Part shown: positions 35,040 to 44,442 of the stretch, in pieces
Position numbering within the stretch: position 1 is the first letter of the stretch
Layout: each line of letters begins with the position of its first letter
DNA from: UBA1141 sp963665155
GTDB taxonomy: Bacteria > Chloroflexota > Dehalococcoidia > Lucifugimonadales > UBA3495
Assembly (NCBI GenBank): GCA_963665155.2
Contig: OY761986.2
Location: 2,170,001 to 2,234,000, forward strand
DNA: 64,000 nucleotides
Direction of reading: 5' to 3'
Notes under the pieces: model-generated
Database searches by the model: none
What the model was told of the DNA's origin: nothing
The model's input: only the letters and a program-made list of their open reading frames with translations
Position numbers and translations under genes: made by a program

Positions 35040-36680
35040 ATGAACGGAGTGACCGCCATTGCGAACATCCTGAAGATGGAGGGCGTGGAGTTTATAGCTT
35101 GCGTGCCCTATCAACCGCTGCTGGAAGCCGCAGCCATCGCTGGGATCAGGCCCATCATCTTCCGGCAGGAAGGCACCGGCGTTCATATGGTCGACGGCTA
35201 TGCCAGGATAACCAACGGCAAACGCACCGGTGTGTTTTTGATGCAGAACGGGCCAGGGGCCGAAAATGCCTTCGGCGGCGTTGCGCAAGCCTATGCCGAC
35301 TCGGTGCCCATCCTGCTGTTGCCTGCAGGTATGGGCCGGGACAAAAAAGGCGTCCACCCCAACTTCTTCCCTGCCAGGAGCTATGAAACCATAACCAAGT
35401 GGTCCGAAGAGATAAACTTGGTGGAACGGGTTCCTGAACTCATGCGCCGCGCCTTCACGAAGCTCCGCAGTGGGCGGCCTGGGCCCGTTTTGCTGGAAAT
35501 ACCTACCGATGTTGCTGGCGAAGAGTTGGATGAAGCGTTATTCGACTATGAGCCGCCGGTCGCCGTGCGTACTGCCGGAGACCCGGATGCTATACGCCGG
35601 GCTGCCGAAGCGCTCTTGGCCGCTGAGCACCCAATAATTCATGCTGGCCAGGGTGTCTTGTACGCCGAAGCTACCGATGAGCTTGTCCGGGTGGCCGAGT
35701 TCCTTCAAGCCCCGGTAATGACAACCCTGTCAGGCAAGAGCGGATTCCCGGAAAATCATCCTCTGTCTGTGGGCGCTGGCGCCACAAGCATTCCTGCCAC
35801 GGTCTACCATTTTTTGAACCAGGCCGACACGGTCTTCGGGATCGGCTGCAGCTTCACCAAGACCAATTTCGCCACCGCCATCCCAAGTGGCAAGACCATT
35901 GTGCATGCTACCGTGGACGCCGACGATCTTCACAAGGACATTAAGTGCCAGGTTCCTGTGGCTGGCGACGCAAAACTGGTCCTAGTACAGTTGTTGGATG
36001 AGCTAAAACGCCAATCCGGATCCGATGGGCGCCCGGTAAACCAAGCTCTGACCGATGAGATTAAGAGCATCAAAGAAAAATGGTTACAGCAGTGGATGCC
36101 CAAGCTAACCTCGGAGGAAACTCCCATCAATCCTTATCGGGTAGTTTGGGACCTGATGCACACCGTGGACCTGGATAACACCATTATTACTCACGAGTCG
36201 GGCAGCGCCAGGGAACACGTGGTCCCGTTCTGGGAAGCGCGCGATCCTCGCAGCTTCATCGGTTGGGGCAAGTCTACCCAGTTGGGCTATAGTTTGGGTT
36301 TGGCCATGGGGGCAAAGATGGCTGCGCCGGGTAAACAGGTGATCAATGTTATGGGTGATGCGGCCTTTGGCACTGTAGGTTTGGATATCGAAACAGCGGT
36401 CCGGGCTGAAATACCGATCCTGACCATCATCTTGAACAACTCCACCATGGCAATCTATTCCGACAGCCGCTTCCCTTACAGTGTGGAAAAGTACAACGTA
36501 AAAGGCTTGTCGGGTCAATTCTCCGAGGTGGCTCAGGCCTTGGGCGCTTTTGCGGAAAAGATAAGTGAACCAAAAGATATTATCCCGGCTATTAAGCGCG
36601 CTCTGGAAGTTAATCAGTCTGGCCGCCCGGCCGTGCTGGAATTCATCACCCGGGAAGAGGGAGAGTATTCCAAGTTCTAG
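35040..36680 (+). CDS. Thiamine diphosphate-dependent enzyme (acetolactate synthase-like)
   Basis: The 546-residue protein has the three-domain layout of the AHAS/benzoylformate decarboxylase family. The N-terminal Pyr domain carries a catalytic Glu in FRQEGTGVHMVDGYAR. A central domain follows, and the C-terminal PP domain has the ThDP/Mg motif starting VMGDAAFGTVGLDIETA and ending in NN. The usual GDG reads GDA. The reaction is not clear; sulfoacetaldehyde, oxalyl-CoA and acetolactate enzymes share the fold. Confidence 0.88.
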   Translation: MNGVTAIANILKMEGVEFIACVPYQPLLEAAAIAGIRPIIFRQEGTGVHMVDGYARITNGKRTGVFLMQNGPGAENAFGGVAQAYADSVPILLLPAGMGRDKKGVHPNFFPARSYETITKWSEEINLVERVPELMRRAFTKLRSGRPGPVLLEIPTDVAGEELDEALFDYEPPVAVRTAGDPDAIRRAAEALLAAEHPIIHAGQGVLYAEATDELVRVAEFLQAPVMTTLSGKSGFPENHPLSVGAGATSIPATVYHFLNQADTVFGIGCSFTKTNFATAIPSGKTIVHATVDADDLHKDIKCQVPVAGDAKLVLVQLLDELKRQSGSDGRPVNQALTDEIKSIKEKWLQQWMPKLTSEETPINPYRVVWDLMHTVDLDNTIITHESGSAREHVVPFWEARDPRSFIGWGKSTQLGYSLGLAMGAKMAAPGKQVINVMGDAAFGTVGLDIETAVRAEIPILTIILNNSTMAIYSDSRFPYSVEKYNVKGLSGQFSEVAQALGAFAEKISEPKDIIPAIKRALEVNQSGRPAVLEFITREEGEYSKF

Positions 36681-36886
36681 TTTCGTTAATTGGGAACCCA
36701 GTCAGGTGTTATTGCGAACTTGCTCAAGGAAAGTCCTCGTAGAAGGAGTGAAGGGCGCAAGACTGGCCGGGATCGATATTGGAAGTACGGGCGGAAGTAT
36801 TGGGCCCGGATAGGCGATGGGAACCGAAGAACGTCCCTGGAAACACCTGTGACCCGGGGACTTTGCGGAGGATCGACGGCAGGTGG

Positions 36887-37858
36887 ATGGCCCATATCCG
36901 CCTGAAGCCGGTTATTGTCATTGTGCTCATCGCGGGTCTGGTTTCCCTGGCTTGTATTGTTGGCACGGAACCTTCTGCCACGCCCGTCGAAACCCCAACC
37001 TCCGTCCGGCCGCCTACCCCCACCAAAATCGTCACGCCCAAGGCAGCTGTTCTGTTCCTCCCAACTGTGAACGTGGCCGCTACCCGCGTGGCTGCTATCA
37101 GAGCTTCGATACGAGGGACTCCGACACCTACGGTCAAGCCGAATATCACGCCTATATTGCCTCCAACTTCGGTTTTACGCACAAGGGTCGTTACTACGGT
37201 GCCTACTCCCACCCCCACCAAAAAGTCGCCTCGGACGGAGCGAATTCCCCGAACTATTTCGATCTCCTACGCTGGAAACAAAGACCTAATTCTGGGGCCA
37301 TTAGACTTGGCCGATGGCGTGGTGGTTCTTAGGGCTTCTCAGTTGGGCCAAGGGGAATTTAGCGTCTTGCTTTTTGGGGAGTCTGAGGGAGGGGCTCTTC
37401 TAATAGACACTGTGGGCGCTTATAACGGTGTCCGGGGCGCTTCGGTTAGTTTCAGCAATCAGACAGGCTTGGTCCCTGGCTCTCATCGGATAGAGGTTAG
37501 GGCCGATGGGGAATGGAACATAAATATCGGCCAAGAATTCCCGACAGATGGGACCGCCGCACGGCTTCCTCCCATCACGCTGGCAGAGCAGAGCGGTGAT
37601 GCCGTTGAGCGGTGGGTCAGATTGCGTCGAGGCGATTTTGTGATACGAGTCAGCTATTTGGGTAATGGAGCGTTCGATGTGAGGCTCGTCAATGCCGACG
37701 GTGGCGCCGAAGTGGTGGTGGTGGAAAAAACCGGGATTTTTGAAGGAGAAAGGTCGCTAAACGTTGGACCTGCGTCTTCCGGCGCGGATTTAACGCCAGG
37801 GTTTTATGCTCTGGTCGTACAAGCGGACGGTGATTGGGAGATTAGCATACAGCCGTAG
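36887..37858 (+). CDS. Lipoprotein with two repeated beta domains
   Basis: The 323-residue product starts at ATG 36887. Its lipoprotein signal ends LVSLAC, followed by a Pro/Thr-rich linker. Two similar domains follow, each ending with a pattern like PGSHRIEVRADGEWNI and PGFYALVVQADGDWEI, so the protein holds an internal duplication. No enzymatic motif is seen. Extracellular anchoring is likely. Confidence 0.7.
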   Translation: MAHIRLKPVIVIVLIAGLVSLACIVGTEPSATPVETPTSVRPPTPTKIVTPKAAVLFLPTVNVAATRVAAIRASIRGTPTPTVKPNITPILPPTSVLRTRVVTTVPTPTPTKKSPRTERIPRTISISYAGNKDLILGPLDLADGVVVLRASQLGQGEFSVLLFGESEGGALLIDTVGAYNGVRGASVSFSNQTGLVPGSHRIEVRADGEWNINIGQEFPTDGTAARLPPITLAEQSGDAVERWVRLRRGDFVIRVSYLGNGAFDVRLVNADGGAEVVVVEKTGIFEGERSLNVGPASSGADLTPGFYALVVQADGDWEISIQP

Positions 37859-38131
37859 CCTGGATTCGAGACATTTAGTAGATTAATGCCGAGTTCCCAG
37901 AATGGTGGAGAGGATCCCACAGATACTTTGTTACCCTGATGAAAACCTGGTTCCATATCTATAGACAGCGATGGCTACGAGCTCACCCGGTTGGTACCCG
38001 CTCTAGCGACCCTCCCTGAAGCGGAGAAAATAGCTCCTTTCCCCAATTTCAGGGGAAGGTCTGGCCTGTCCTGAGCTTGCCGGAGGGATGGGGGCGTTAC
38101 ACTATTTGGTCAAATATGTCTGGCAGCAGTA

Positions 38132-38744
38132 CTAGTGCAGAGACATGGTCAGTTCCAGGGATACCGGCGTGGTGCGTTCTATGAACAGCACTGCCCCTCT
38201 GGGCGGGATGACCTCCAGGGTGAATGCCGTGTTTATTCCCAGCGTGCTGGTCAGATTGTCTTCGCCGGCATCGGTGGAGTCCAATCCCGTTAATTTCAGC
38301 TCGTACACCTCGTTGCGTTCCAGAAGCTTGTCGCTGTCGGCGCTGCCCAAGCCAGTGGAGGTGAAACCGTTGGACGAGGAATCGGTAACAAACATCTTGG
38401 ATTGATTGCTGTCAGTGTATTTAATCAAGGTTTTGCCTGGAGTCAAATCGATGGACTCTCCGCCAGCGGCAATGGATACCTGGAAAGCGATTGCGGATAC
38501 AATAGCCGCAGTACCGCTGGTTGGAGATGTGACGACCACTGAGCCCTTGAGTTCCATGCTGCCCCTTTGTTTCCGCGAGCCCGGCCTGAATCGTCTCTTT
38601 GGCTTTGTCACTGGAAAACAGACCGGTGGACAACGCGGCGAAAGCAAAAACCGAGGAAACGACCACGAAGGCGATTAAGACTATCGCTGTTTCCAGACCG
38701 GTAATACCCTGTTGGTCCCTGAATACCCAATTTATATTAAACAA
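38132..38744 (-). pseudogene. Archaellin (type IV pilin-like) paralogue 1, needs a +1 frameshift
   Basis: From a TTG at 38744, after AGGAGAG, the frame gives a class III signal (RDQQG then ITGLETAIVLIAFVVVSS) and the AKETIQAGLAET helix. The remaining archaellin domain (MELKGSVVVTSP, IDLTPGKTLIKYTD, IPPRGAVLFIERTTP) lies in the +1 frame. Family and paralogue comparison place the shift at the run of four C (plus strand) at 38562-38565. Total length is 3n+1. It is either a frameshift mutation or a recoded gene. Archaellin subunits form rotating filaments in archaea and have been noted in Chloroflexota. Confidence 0.8.
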
Positions 38745-38800
38745 TTGACTCTCCTGCAACACACCCATCAACGACCCACTTGTCCAGTTCCATAGTTAAA

Positions 38801-38837
38801 AGATTGTTAACACCAGTTTAGCCAAGGTGCGACAGTC
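38801..38837 (-). promoter_or_regulatory. Conserved upstream block of archaellin 1
   Basis: These 37 bases match 39721-39757 with about six differences. Both blocks sit 56-57 bases before the respective start codon, while the sequence between block and start has diverged. This supports a shared promoter or leader element. I cannot name its -35/-10 boxes with confidence. Confidence 0.6.
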
Positions 38838-39037
38838 GGTTCTATTGGGGGGCCACCTGATAGGCTACCCGGCAATACTTTTACGCTAAATGTGACCGTA
38901 CCTTGGCCCGGCGGGTGCTGACACCCGCCGGGCCAATAAACCTAATCAGGCCTGCAGCCCAACAAAAAAGTAACGCCGAATCCCTCCTGATTAGTGGAGG
39001 GGCTCGGCATCAATTCCATGGGCGCCTGTAGGAAGAC

Positions 39038-39665
39038 CTAGTCCAATGACATGGTATTCTCCAGGTAAATTGGAGTAGTACGTTCGATGAACAGCACCGC
39101 ACCGCGTGGCGGGATGACTTCGAGGCTGAATGTAACATTTACACCCAGCGTATTGGTCAGGTTGTCTTCCCCGGAATCGGTGGAGTCCAGTCCGGTTAAT
39201 TTGATCTCGTACACTTCATTGCGTTCCAAAAGCATGTCCGAGTCAGCTCCGCCCAGACCGCTGGAGGTGAACCCGTTGGCAGATGAATCGGTCACAAACA
39301 TCTTGGACTGAGTCTCGTCCGTGTACTTGATTAACGTTTTGCCCGGTGTCAAGTCGATGGACTCGCCGCCAGCAGCATTGGATACCTGGAAAGCGATTTC
39401 GGATAACACGGCCGCGGTACCGCTGGTGGGCGATGTGGTTATAACGGAACCCTTGAGTTTCCATGCTGCCCCGTGTTTCCGCGAGTCCGGCCTGAATCGT
39501 CTCTTTGGCTTTGTCACTGGAAAACAGACAGGTGGACAAAGCGGCGAAAGCAAATACCGAGGAAACGACCACGAACGCAATCAAAACGATTGCCGTTTCC
39601 AGATCCGTAATACCCCGCTGGTCCCTGAATACCCGATGGAATTTGTTCACCTGGAAATTAAGCAT
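39038..39665 (-). pseudogene. Archaellin (type IV pilin-like) paralogue 2, needs a +1 frameshift
   Basis: The ATG at 39665 follows AGGAGGG. The signal (RDQRG then ITDLETAIVLIAFVVVSS) and first helix match paralogue 1 nearly residue for residue, and the domain ends with AVLFIERTTPIYLEN. The C-terminal part is again in the +1 frame. The likely shift is an extra T (plus strand) in GAGTTTCC at 39455-39462. The change is about 10 bases from the site in paralogue 1 but is not the same base. Length is 3n+1. Confidence 0.8.
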
Positions 39666-39720
39666 TTGACCCTCCTGCCGTAAGCGACGGTTGCCCCTCT
39701 TTTGGGAATAAATTGTGAAA

Positions 39721-39757
39721 AGATTGTTAAAACCAGTGTAGCCAAGGCGCAACAATC
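39721..39757 (-). promoter_or_regulatory. Conserved upstream block of archaellin 2
   Basis: The counterpart of 38801-38837, 56 bases before the ATG of paralogue 2. Both contain AGATTGTTAA and GCCAAGG on the plus strand. Confidence 0.6.
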
Positions 39758-40073
39758 ATAACTATGGGGAGGACACCTGTGACTTGCGGCGCCAATCCTT
39801 TCACGGAGATGTGCGTCCACCCCCGCGGTCTGGGTGGACACCCCTAACGGTCGTCGCTTTTGAGAATTGCCGAACTCCCTGGCCGTTGGGCGCGCGCATG
39901 GAGCCTTTATTCCATGGAGCCTTTATTCAAAGAGAGTTTGTTGCCGAAGCTAGCGGAGTCGCCCGAATATGTCAGAAGCTCATAGCGGGGCCAACGGGTT
40001 TTTGATTAACATGCCGTAGAGCTACGATTTAGCGGAAGCATAGTAGGAAGTGGCCGTAAGTTCCGGAGAACAG
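39758..40073. other. Intergenic gap archaellin 2 / radC
   Basis: No gene is supported. A short tandem duplication of CATGGAGCCTTTATTC occurs at 39898-39928. The radC promoter should lie near the right side but is not distinct. Confidence 0.45.
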
Positions 40074-40787
40074 ATGAGAGAGAATGGGCGTCAAGGGTAT
40101 TCACCGACGATCCGTGAATTGCCACAGGGGGAACGACCGCGAGAACGATTAAAGGAATATGGTGCGGAATACCTGAGCAACACCGAGTTGGTTGCGATTC
40201 TTCTCCGCACCGGTATGCAGGGCGAAAACGTCCTCTCCTTAGCATCCCGGGTTCTGATACAGGTCGAAGGGTTAGGGGGTCTGGCCCGGAGTACCATCGG
40301 TGAGCTATGTGCCCTGCGGGGTCTCAGCGAAGCCAAGGCCTCTCAACTTCTGGCGGCTTTGGAGCTGGGCCGCCGTTCCGTGTCCCATTCACCCGAAGAG
40401 CGAGTGACGATAAATTCGCCCCAAGACGTGGCCAACCTGCTCATGGGAGAAATGTCCTTGCTGGAGCAAGAGCACTTGAAGGTCCTATTATTAAATACCA
40501 AGAATGAAGTAATGAATATCCAGGAGATTTACGTAGGCAACGTCAACTCTTCAGTGGTGCGGACTGCTGAGGTCATTCGACCGGCCGTACGGGAAAATGC
40601 GCCCTCGATAATAGTGGTGCACAACCACCCATCGGGCGACCCGACTCCCAGCCCGGAAGATGTATCCATAACTGAAGAGTTGGTGGCCGCAGGTAAACTC
40701 TTGGGGGTGGAATTGCTTGATCACGTGGTCATAGGCAACCGCAACCGGTTCGTCAGCCTCAACGAAAAAAAGCTTGGCTTTAGCTGA
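40074..40787 (+). CDS. radC: RadC/MPN-domain protein (JAMM)
   Basis: The 237-residue protein has an N-terminal helix-hairpin-helix region (YLSNTELVAILLRTG, LCALRGLSEAKASQLLAALE) and a C-terminal JAMM domain with HNHPSGDPTPSPED. This is the standard RadC layout. Its cellular role is unsettled despite its DNA repair name. The ATG at 40074 has GGAG at 40064-40067; a GTG at 40050 is an alternative. Confidence 0.93.
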   Translation: MRENGRQGYSPTIRELPQGERPRERLKEYGAEYLSNTELVAILLRTGMQGENVLSLASRVLIQVEGLGGLARSTIGELCALRGLSEAKASQLLAALELGRRSVSHSPEERVTINSPQDVANLLMGEMSLLEQEHLKVLLLNTKNEVMNIQEIYVGNVNSSVVRTAEVIRPAVRENAPSIIVVHNHPSGDPTPSPEDVSITEELVAAGKLLGVELLDHVVIGNRNRFVSLNEKKLGFS

Positions 40788-41099
40788 GCGCGAAATCTGT
40801 AGATTGGACTAAGTGAGGACGGTTTGAGGGGGGCGGCCCCTTGAAACGGAGCTACTAAGGATTTTATGCTATACACTGGCTTCACGTGGACTAGGGTTAT
40901 GGTACCGAGTGGCATGTCCAGGCCGTTTCCTGGCAAAATGTCCCGACCATACTCACTACTTAAGAAGACTATTAAAGAAATGATTGGCTCTTCAACGGCG
41001 CGTTGCCCGTTGGCGAACTTGTTGCAGCGAACGTTGCCCAATGCCAACGTACTGCCGCCGTAGAAGCTAAATTCTTACTCCACAGGCTGGAGGGCAGGA
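40788..41099. other. Intergenic gap after radC
   Basis: Short open frames on both strands here have no family resemblance and poor start contexts. I see no terminator, repeat or RNA gene. Confidence 0.5.
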
Positions 41100-41816
41100 T
41101 TGCGACACTTATACATTGGATCAGCTTTGCTGGTTTCTGTCGCTCTCGAGGTTATTTTCGTGGAGTTTTCCGAAACCCCATCTGCGGCCTTGGTCTTTGC
41201 AGTGCTGGTTTATTTAATTCTGTTGCTGCTGAGCGGGGCGTCGGGTGGGCTTGCGTCGGGTGGACTCGCGTCGGATGGACTTGCATCAGAAGGGCTAGCA
41301 TCGCAAGGGCGTACCGAAGATGGCACGGCTTCCGAAGATAATGCGAGGAATGCGGTTTACGTAGCCAGTTATCTATTTCCGCTACGGGGTGGACCAGTTG
41401 TGCGGGTTGCCATTGCCGCCCTAATTCCTGTCGGGCTGCTCCTACTCTTGGCGTTCATACCCGAACTGGATGATCCCCTAGACCCCAGCGAGACCGTGCA
41501 ATTGGGTTCAACATTTGCGGTATTCTGGCTGCTAATGTCCCTGGCCTTGGTGGGTGCGGTGTTGGGGTTTCTGCGTCCCAACAGCGGAGCGCTGGACGCG
41601 GTCATGGTGGGCGGTGCGGTTATCCTTGCCCAGAGCCTGTTGAGTTGGACCAAAGCCGACGCAAGTCTGGATGCTCTCCAGCTCGCTCTCTACACTTATA
41701 TGGTGTGGGTGTCCATCTGCCTGATCGGCGCATGGGTCGGTCTCACACTGCGACAAATAGGAGACTCCGGCATGACGGGTGATCAAAGCCGGAATCCGGT
41801 TGAGATAAACACTTAG
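41100..41816 (+). CDS. Hypothetical membrane protein with GLAS repeats
   Basis: The 238-residue protein starts at TTG after GGAGGG. It has about six hydrophobic segments. Between segments two and three lies a hydrophilic loop with four tandem five-residue units (GGLAS, GGLAS, DGLAS, EGLAS), encoded by 15-base repeats. No family is recognised. Confidence 0.6.
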   Translation: MRHLYIGSALLVSVALEVIFVEFSETPSAALVFAVLVYLILLLLSGASGGLASGGLASDGLASEGLASQGRTEDGTASEDNARNAVYVASYLFPLRGGPVVRVAIAALIPVGLLLLLAFIPELDDPLDPSETVQLGSTFAVFWLLMSLALVGAVLGFLRPNSGALDAVMVGGAVILAQSLLSWTKADASLDALQLALYTYMVWVSICLIGAWVGLTLRQIGDSGMTGDQSRNPVEINT

Positions 41817-41849
41817 TTTATAGCGATGCTCATTGGTTAGGGGCGGAGG

Positions 41850-42710
41850 CTATCCGATAATGTCGGCCAATCGGTCCACTTGATCTGGGTCGTGAACTTG
41901 GGGTAGGAACAACATTTCGTCGGCGCCAATGTCGGAAAGAGCCCGGATAATGTCCCGGATTTGCTCCGGGTTAGATAGGATTCCCATTGCTGCTCGGTCC
42001 GCCATTTCCGCGCCAAGGAACTGGTTATAGTGGCGGGCTTGGGCCGCTCCACGTTCAACCGCGTCAGGCCCCAAGGCGAAAGCTTTAGTAGCCACCAGTC
42101 GAGGCCGTTCCGACCGGCCTGCTGCCTTCCAAGCGTCTTCCACCGTCTTGTAGAGAGACTTCGCGGCCTCAGGGTCGCCCCCGCCGCCCAGGTAACCGTC
42201 GGCCCAACGCCCGGCTCTGGCAATGGCCTCCGGGGCGAATGCGCCTAGTTCGGGGCCTCCAGCCTGCACCGGTTGCGGGCCGATTGCGGAAACACCATCT
42301 CGGGGTCCCTCTCCTGCCCAGATTTTCTTGATCTCGGCCAGTTGCTCCTCGAACCTGCGGCCCCTGCGCCGGTAATCACCGGTTACCGCCAGGTAGTCGT
42401 CCTCCCGGTGGCCCACTCCTAGCCCCAAAGTGAACCTACCATTAGAGAGGACATCCAAACTGGCCGCTTGTTTGGCCAGAAGGGCGGTGTCCCGTGCCGG
42501 ACCGATTAGAACGCTGGTCATCAGCCTAATCCGATTGGTCACGGCAGCTGCCCCGGCCAAAGCGATTAGAGGCTCCCAGTTGGGGTAAACCATACGGTCT
42601 ATGATCCCCAGGCTTGAAAAAGGGCCAGCATCGGCCTTTTGAGCCCAGTCTAGGATGTCCGGACGTTGGGCTCCGGGTACATTGGCCGGAAGTCCGATCC
42701 CTATTTTCAT
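41850..42710 (-). CDS. Luciferase-like monooxygenase (LLM) family oxidoreductase
   Basis: The 286-residue protein is a TIM-barrel LLM. It shows MKIGIGLPANVPG, SLGIIDRMVYPNWEPL, LMTSVLIGPARDTALLAKQA, LGLGVGHREDDY and the final strand with GADEMLFLP. The family uses FMN or F420. The substrate is unknown. Confidence 0.88.
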   Translation of the reverse strand: MKIGIGLPANVPGAQRPDILDWAQKADAGPFSSLGIIDRMVYPNWEPLIALAGAAAVTNRIRLMTSVLIGPARDTALLAKQAASLDVLSNGRFTLGLGVGHREDDYLAVTGDYRRRGRRFEEQLAEIKKIWAGEGPRDGVSAIGPQPVQAGGPELGAFAPEAIARAGRWADGYLGGGGDPEAAKSLYKTVEDAWKAAGRSERPRLVATKAFALGPDAVERGAAQARHYNQFLGAEMADRAAMGILSNPEQIRDIIRALSDIGADEMLFLPQVHDPDQVDRLADIIG

Positions 42711-42804
42711 GCTGCTCCTAAATCGCTTGGCTCAAGACCAATCCTATCGCCATGACACACATAAGCCGCTGACTGGTCGACCGGTCCTAAGAGCCATAGG
42801 GCCT

Positions 42805-43932
42805 TTAAACCAAGGCCAGTTGTTCGTAGTTGCCGCCCACAATCGGTACCGGGTCCAGACCCAGCCACTGCTCTATCAATGTGGCGTAAACGCCTCGAAA
42901 GTCGACGTTGAAGCGCAGGTCGCCTTCCAGCAAGTCTTCCGGTTTCAACGAAGGGTACTCGCCGTGCATGCCGCCTTTAATACGGTCGCCGAAAACCATG
43001 GCCATGCCCCCGGAACCGTGGTCGGTTCCGGAGCCATTGTCCAAGACCCGTCTTCCAAACTCGGTGAACACGAATACCAGAACGTTGTCCGAAGCATCAT
43101 GTTCTTGAATGTCGGCGTAAAAATCGGCGATTCCCCGGCTCAGGTCTCCGAGGAGCACGGGTTGGACTGGAACCTGGTTGGAGTGGGTGTCGTAGCCGGC
43201 TTGCTGGGTGTAGAAGATCCTGGTACCGAGGTCCGCTAGCAAAACTTGGGCGATTCCCTTCAGATTTCGAGAAATTGGCGTATCGGCGTACTCTATCGTC
43301 GATTGGTACTTTTCCGGTGCCGTCCTCAGAATGTCCGCACCCTTCAGTGCGTCCAGGCCCGTCTGGCCCAGGTAGTCCATGGTTGGGCCGGTCCCGATCG
43401 CCGGTGCGTACATGCGCGCGAACACTTCCAGAGCTTCGATCCGGCGTTGCTGGTCGGCTATCCCCGCCATCACGCCGTAGCCCTCCAGTGCGCCGACCGA
43501 GGCCACCGGGACTCCTGGCAGTACCAGCGCCCGGGGGAGACCGCGACCGTAATTGACTGCGGTTAGCACGTTCTCGGCCTGGGGGTCCAAGTCCCGGACA
43601 ACCTTGCCCAGCCAGCCTTCTATGGCGATCTTCTCCGGTTCGGCGGTGTGCCAGATGTCCATGGACCTGAAATGAGAACGGTTGGGATTGGGGTATCCGA
43701 TGCCGTTAATCACCGCCATATTGCCTTGGTCGTAAAGGGGTTTTAAGGGTTCCATCACCGGACTGAAACCGAAACTGTCGTCGATGGGCAAAACCTGCTC
43801 GGCCGGAATTCCTACCGTGGTGCGATTGTCGTAGTAGATGGGGTTGCTGTAAGGGACTATGGTGTTCATATAGTCATTGGCGCCGGTCAACTGGACGACC
43901 ACCAAGATTGGGTCTTTGTGAGTAGCTGTCAT
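42805..43932 (-). CDS. DUF1501 family protein
   Basis: The 375-residue protein shows the DUF1501 pattern: VVQLTGANDYMNTIVPY at the start, NRSHFRSMDIWHTA in the middle, AGYDTHSNQ, then FVFTEFGRRVLDNGSGTDHGSGGMAMVFG. The family is related to alkaline phosphatase/sulfatase-like proteins, usually with a Tat signal; no Tat signal is seen here. The function is not known. Confidence 0.88.
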   Translation of the reverse strand: MTATHKDPILVVVQLTGANDYMNTIVPYSNPIYYDNRTTVGIPAEQVLPIDDSFGFSPVMEPLKPLYDQGNMAVINGIGYPNPNRSHFRSMDIWHTAEPEKIAIEGWLGKVVRDLDPQAENVLTAVNYGRGLPRALVLPGVPVASVGALEGYGVMAGIADQQRRIEALEVFARMYAPAIGTGPTMDYLGQTGLDALKGADILRTAPEKYQSTIEYADTPISRNLKGIAQVLLADLGTRIFYTQQAGYDTHSNQVPVQPVLLGDLSRGIADFYADIQEHDASDNVLVFVFTEFGRRVLDNGSGTDHGSGGMAMVFGDRIKGGMHGEYPSLKPEDLLEGDLRFNVDFRGVYATLIEQWLGLDPVPIVGGNYEQLALV

Positions 43933-44274
43933 CTACTGTGCTCCTCAAGTTGTTTGTCGTAGTGTGAACAACCGAAGCGGGACTTCCCCGGCTATGGGTA
44001 GTACAACTCTAGCAGTCCTCGTGAATTCCAGTCAATTAACCCAAGCGATTAACCCAGGCAATTAACAAAGTCCCAGTGGCTGACGGCGGACACTGAGATA
44101 TTCGTACCGTTACCCTGGCCGAGGACGAATTCTAGGCTCGTGGAAGGACCGGACGTGCCATATAAATGCTCATTCGCCGGAAAGATCAGGCCAAACCATT
44201 GTAATGTCGGTCAATCGGACTACTTGACAGTAGCGGCGCAGCAGTTTTACGATTCTAAATAGATATTCGGAGCC
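43933..44274. other. Intergenic gap before the repeat cluster
   Basis: I see no gene or RNA in these 342 bases. A run of AATTAACCC-like motifs occurs near 44034-44066. Confidence 0.5.
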
Positions 44275-44427
44275 CTAGTATTACAACGACGGATCACAAA
44301 AAAGGGGCCTTGAGCACCTCTTCATGGCTGTTAGGCGCGTGGGCTGACAGCTTTGTGGTCTTGCGTTCCGCGAAGCGATTTCTGCCCCAAAACTGACCAA
44401 TTTGAGAAAGCGTCGTTGTAATACTAG
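44275..44427. repeat. MITE-like element with 17-bp terminal inverted repeats
   Basis: CTAGTATTACAACGACG (44275-44291) and its exact reverse complement (44411-44427) enclose 119 bases without a reading frame. The size and perfect ends suggest a non-autonomous transposable element or a structured RNA. The ends do not match the IS1182-like element. No clear target duplication is present beyond two CC bases on each side. Confidence 0.65.
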
Positions 44428-44442
44428 CCTCATGGGACTTCT

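Noticed and set aside
40721..41047. A 108-residue minus-strand gene after radC
   Set aside because: It overlaps the end of radC, lacks a start site signal and has no family-like pattern.
44275..44427. Reading the inverted-repeat element as an integron attC site
   Set aside because: The end sequences do not fit the RYYYAAC/GTTRRRY core boxes and no integron integrase is nearby.
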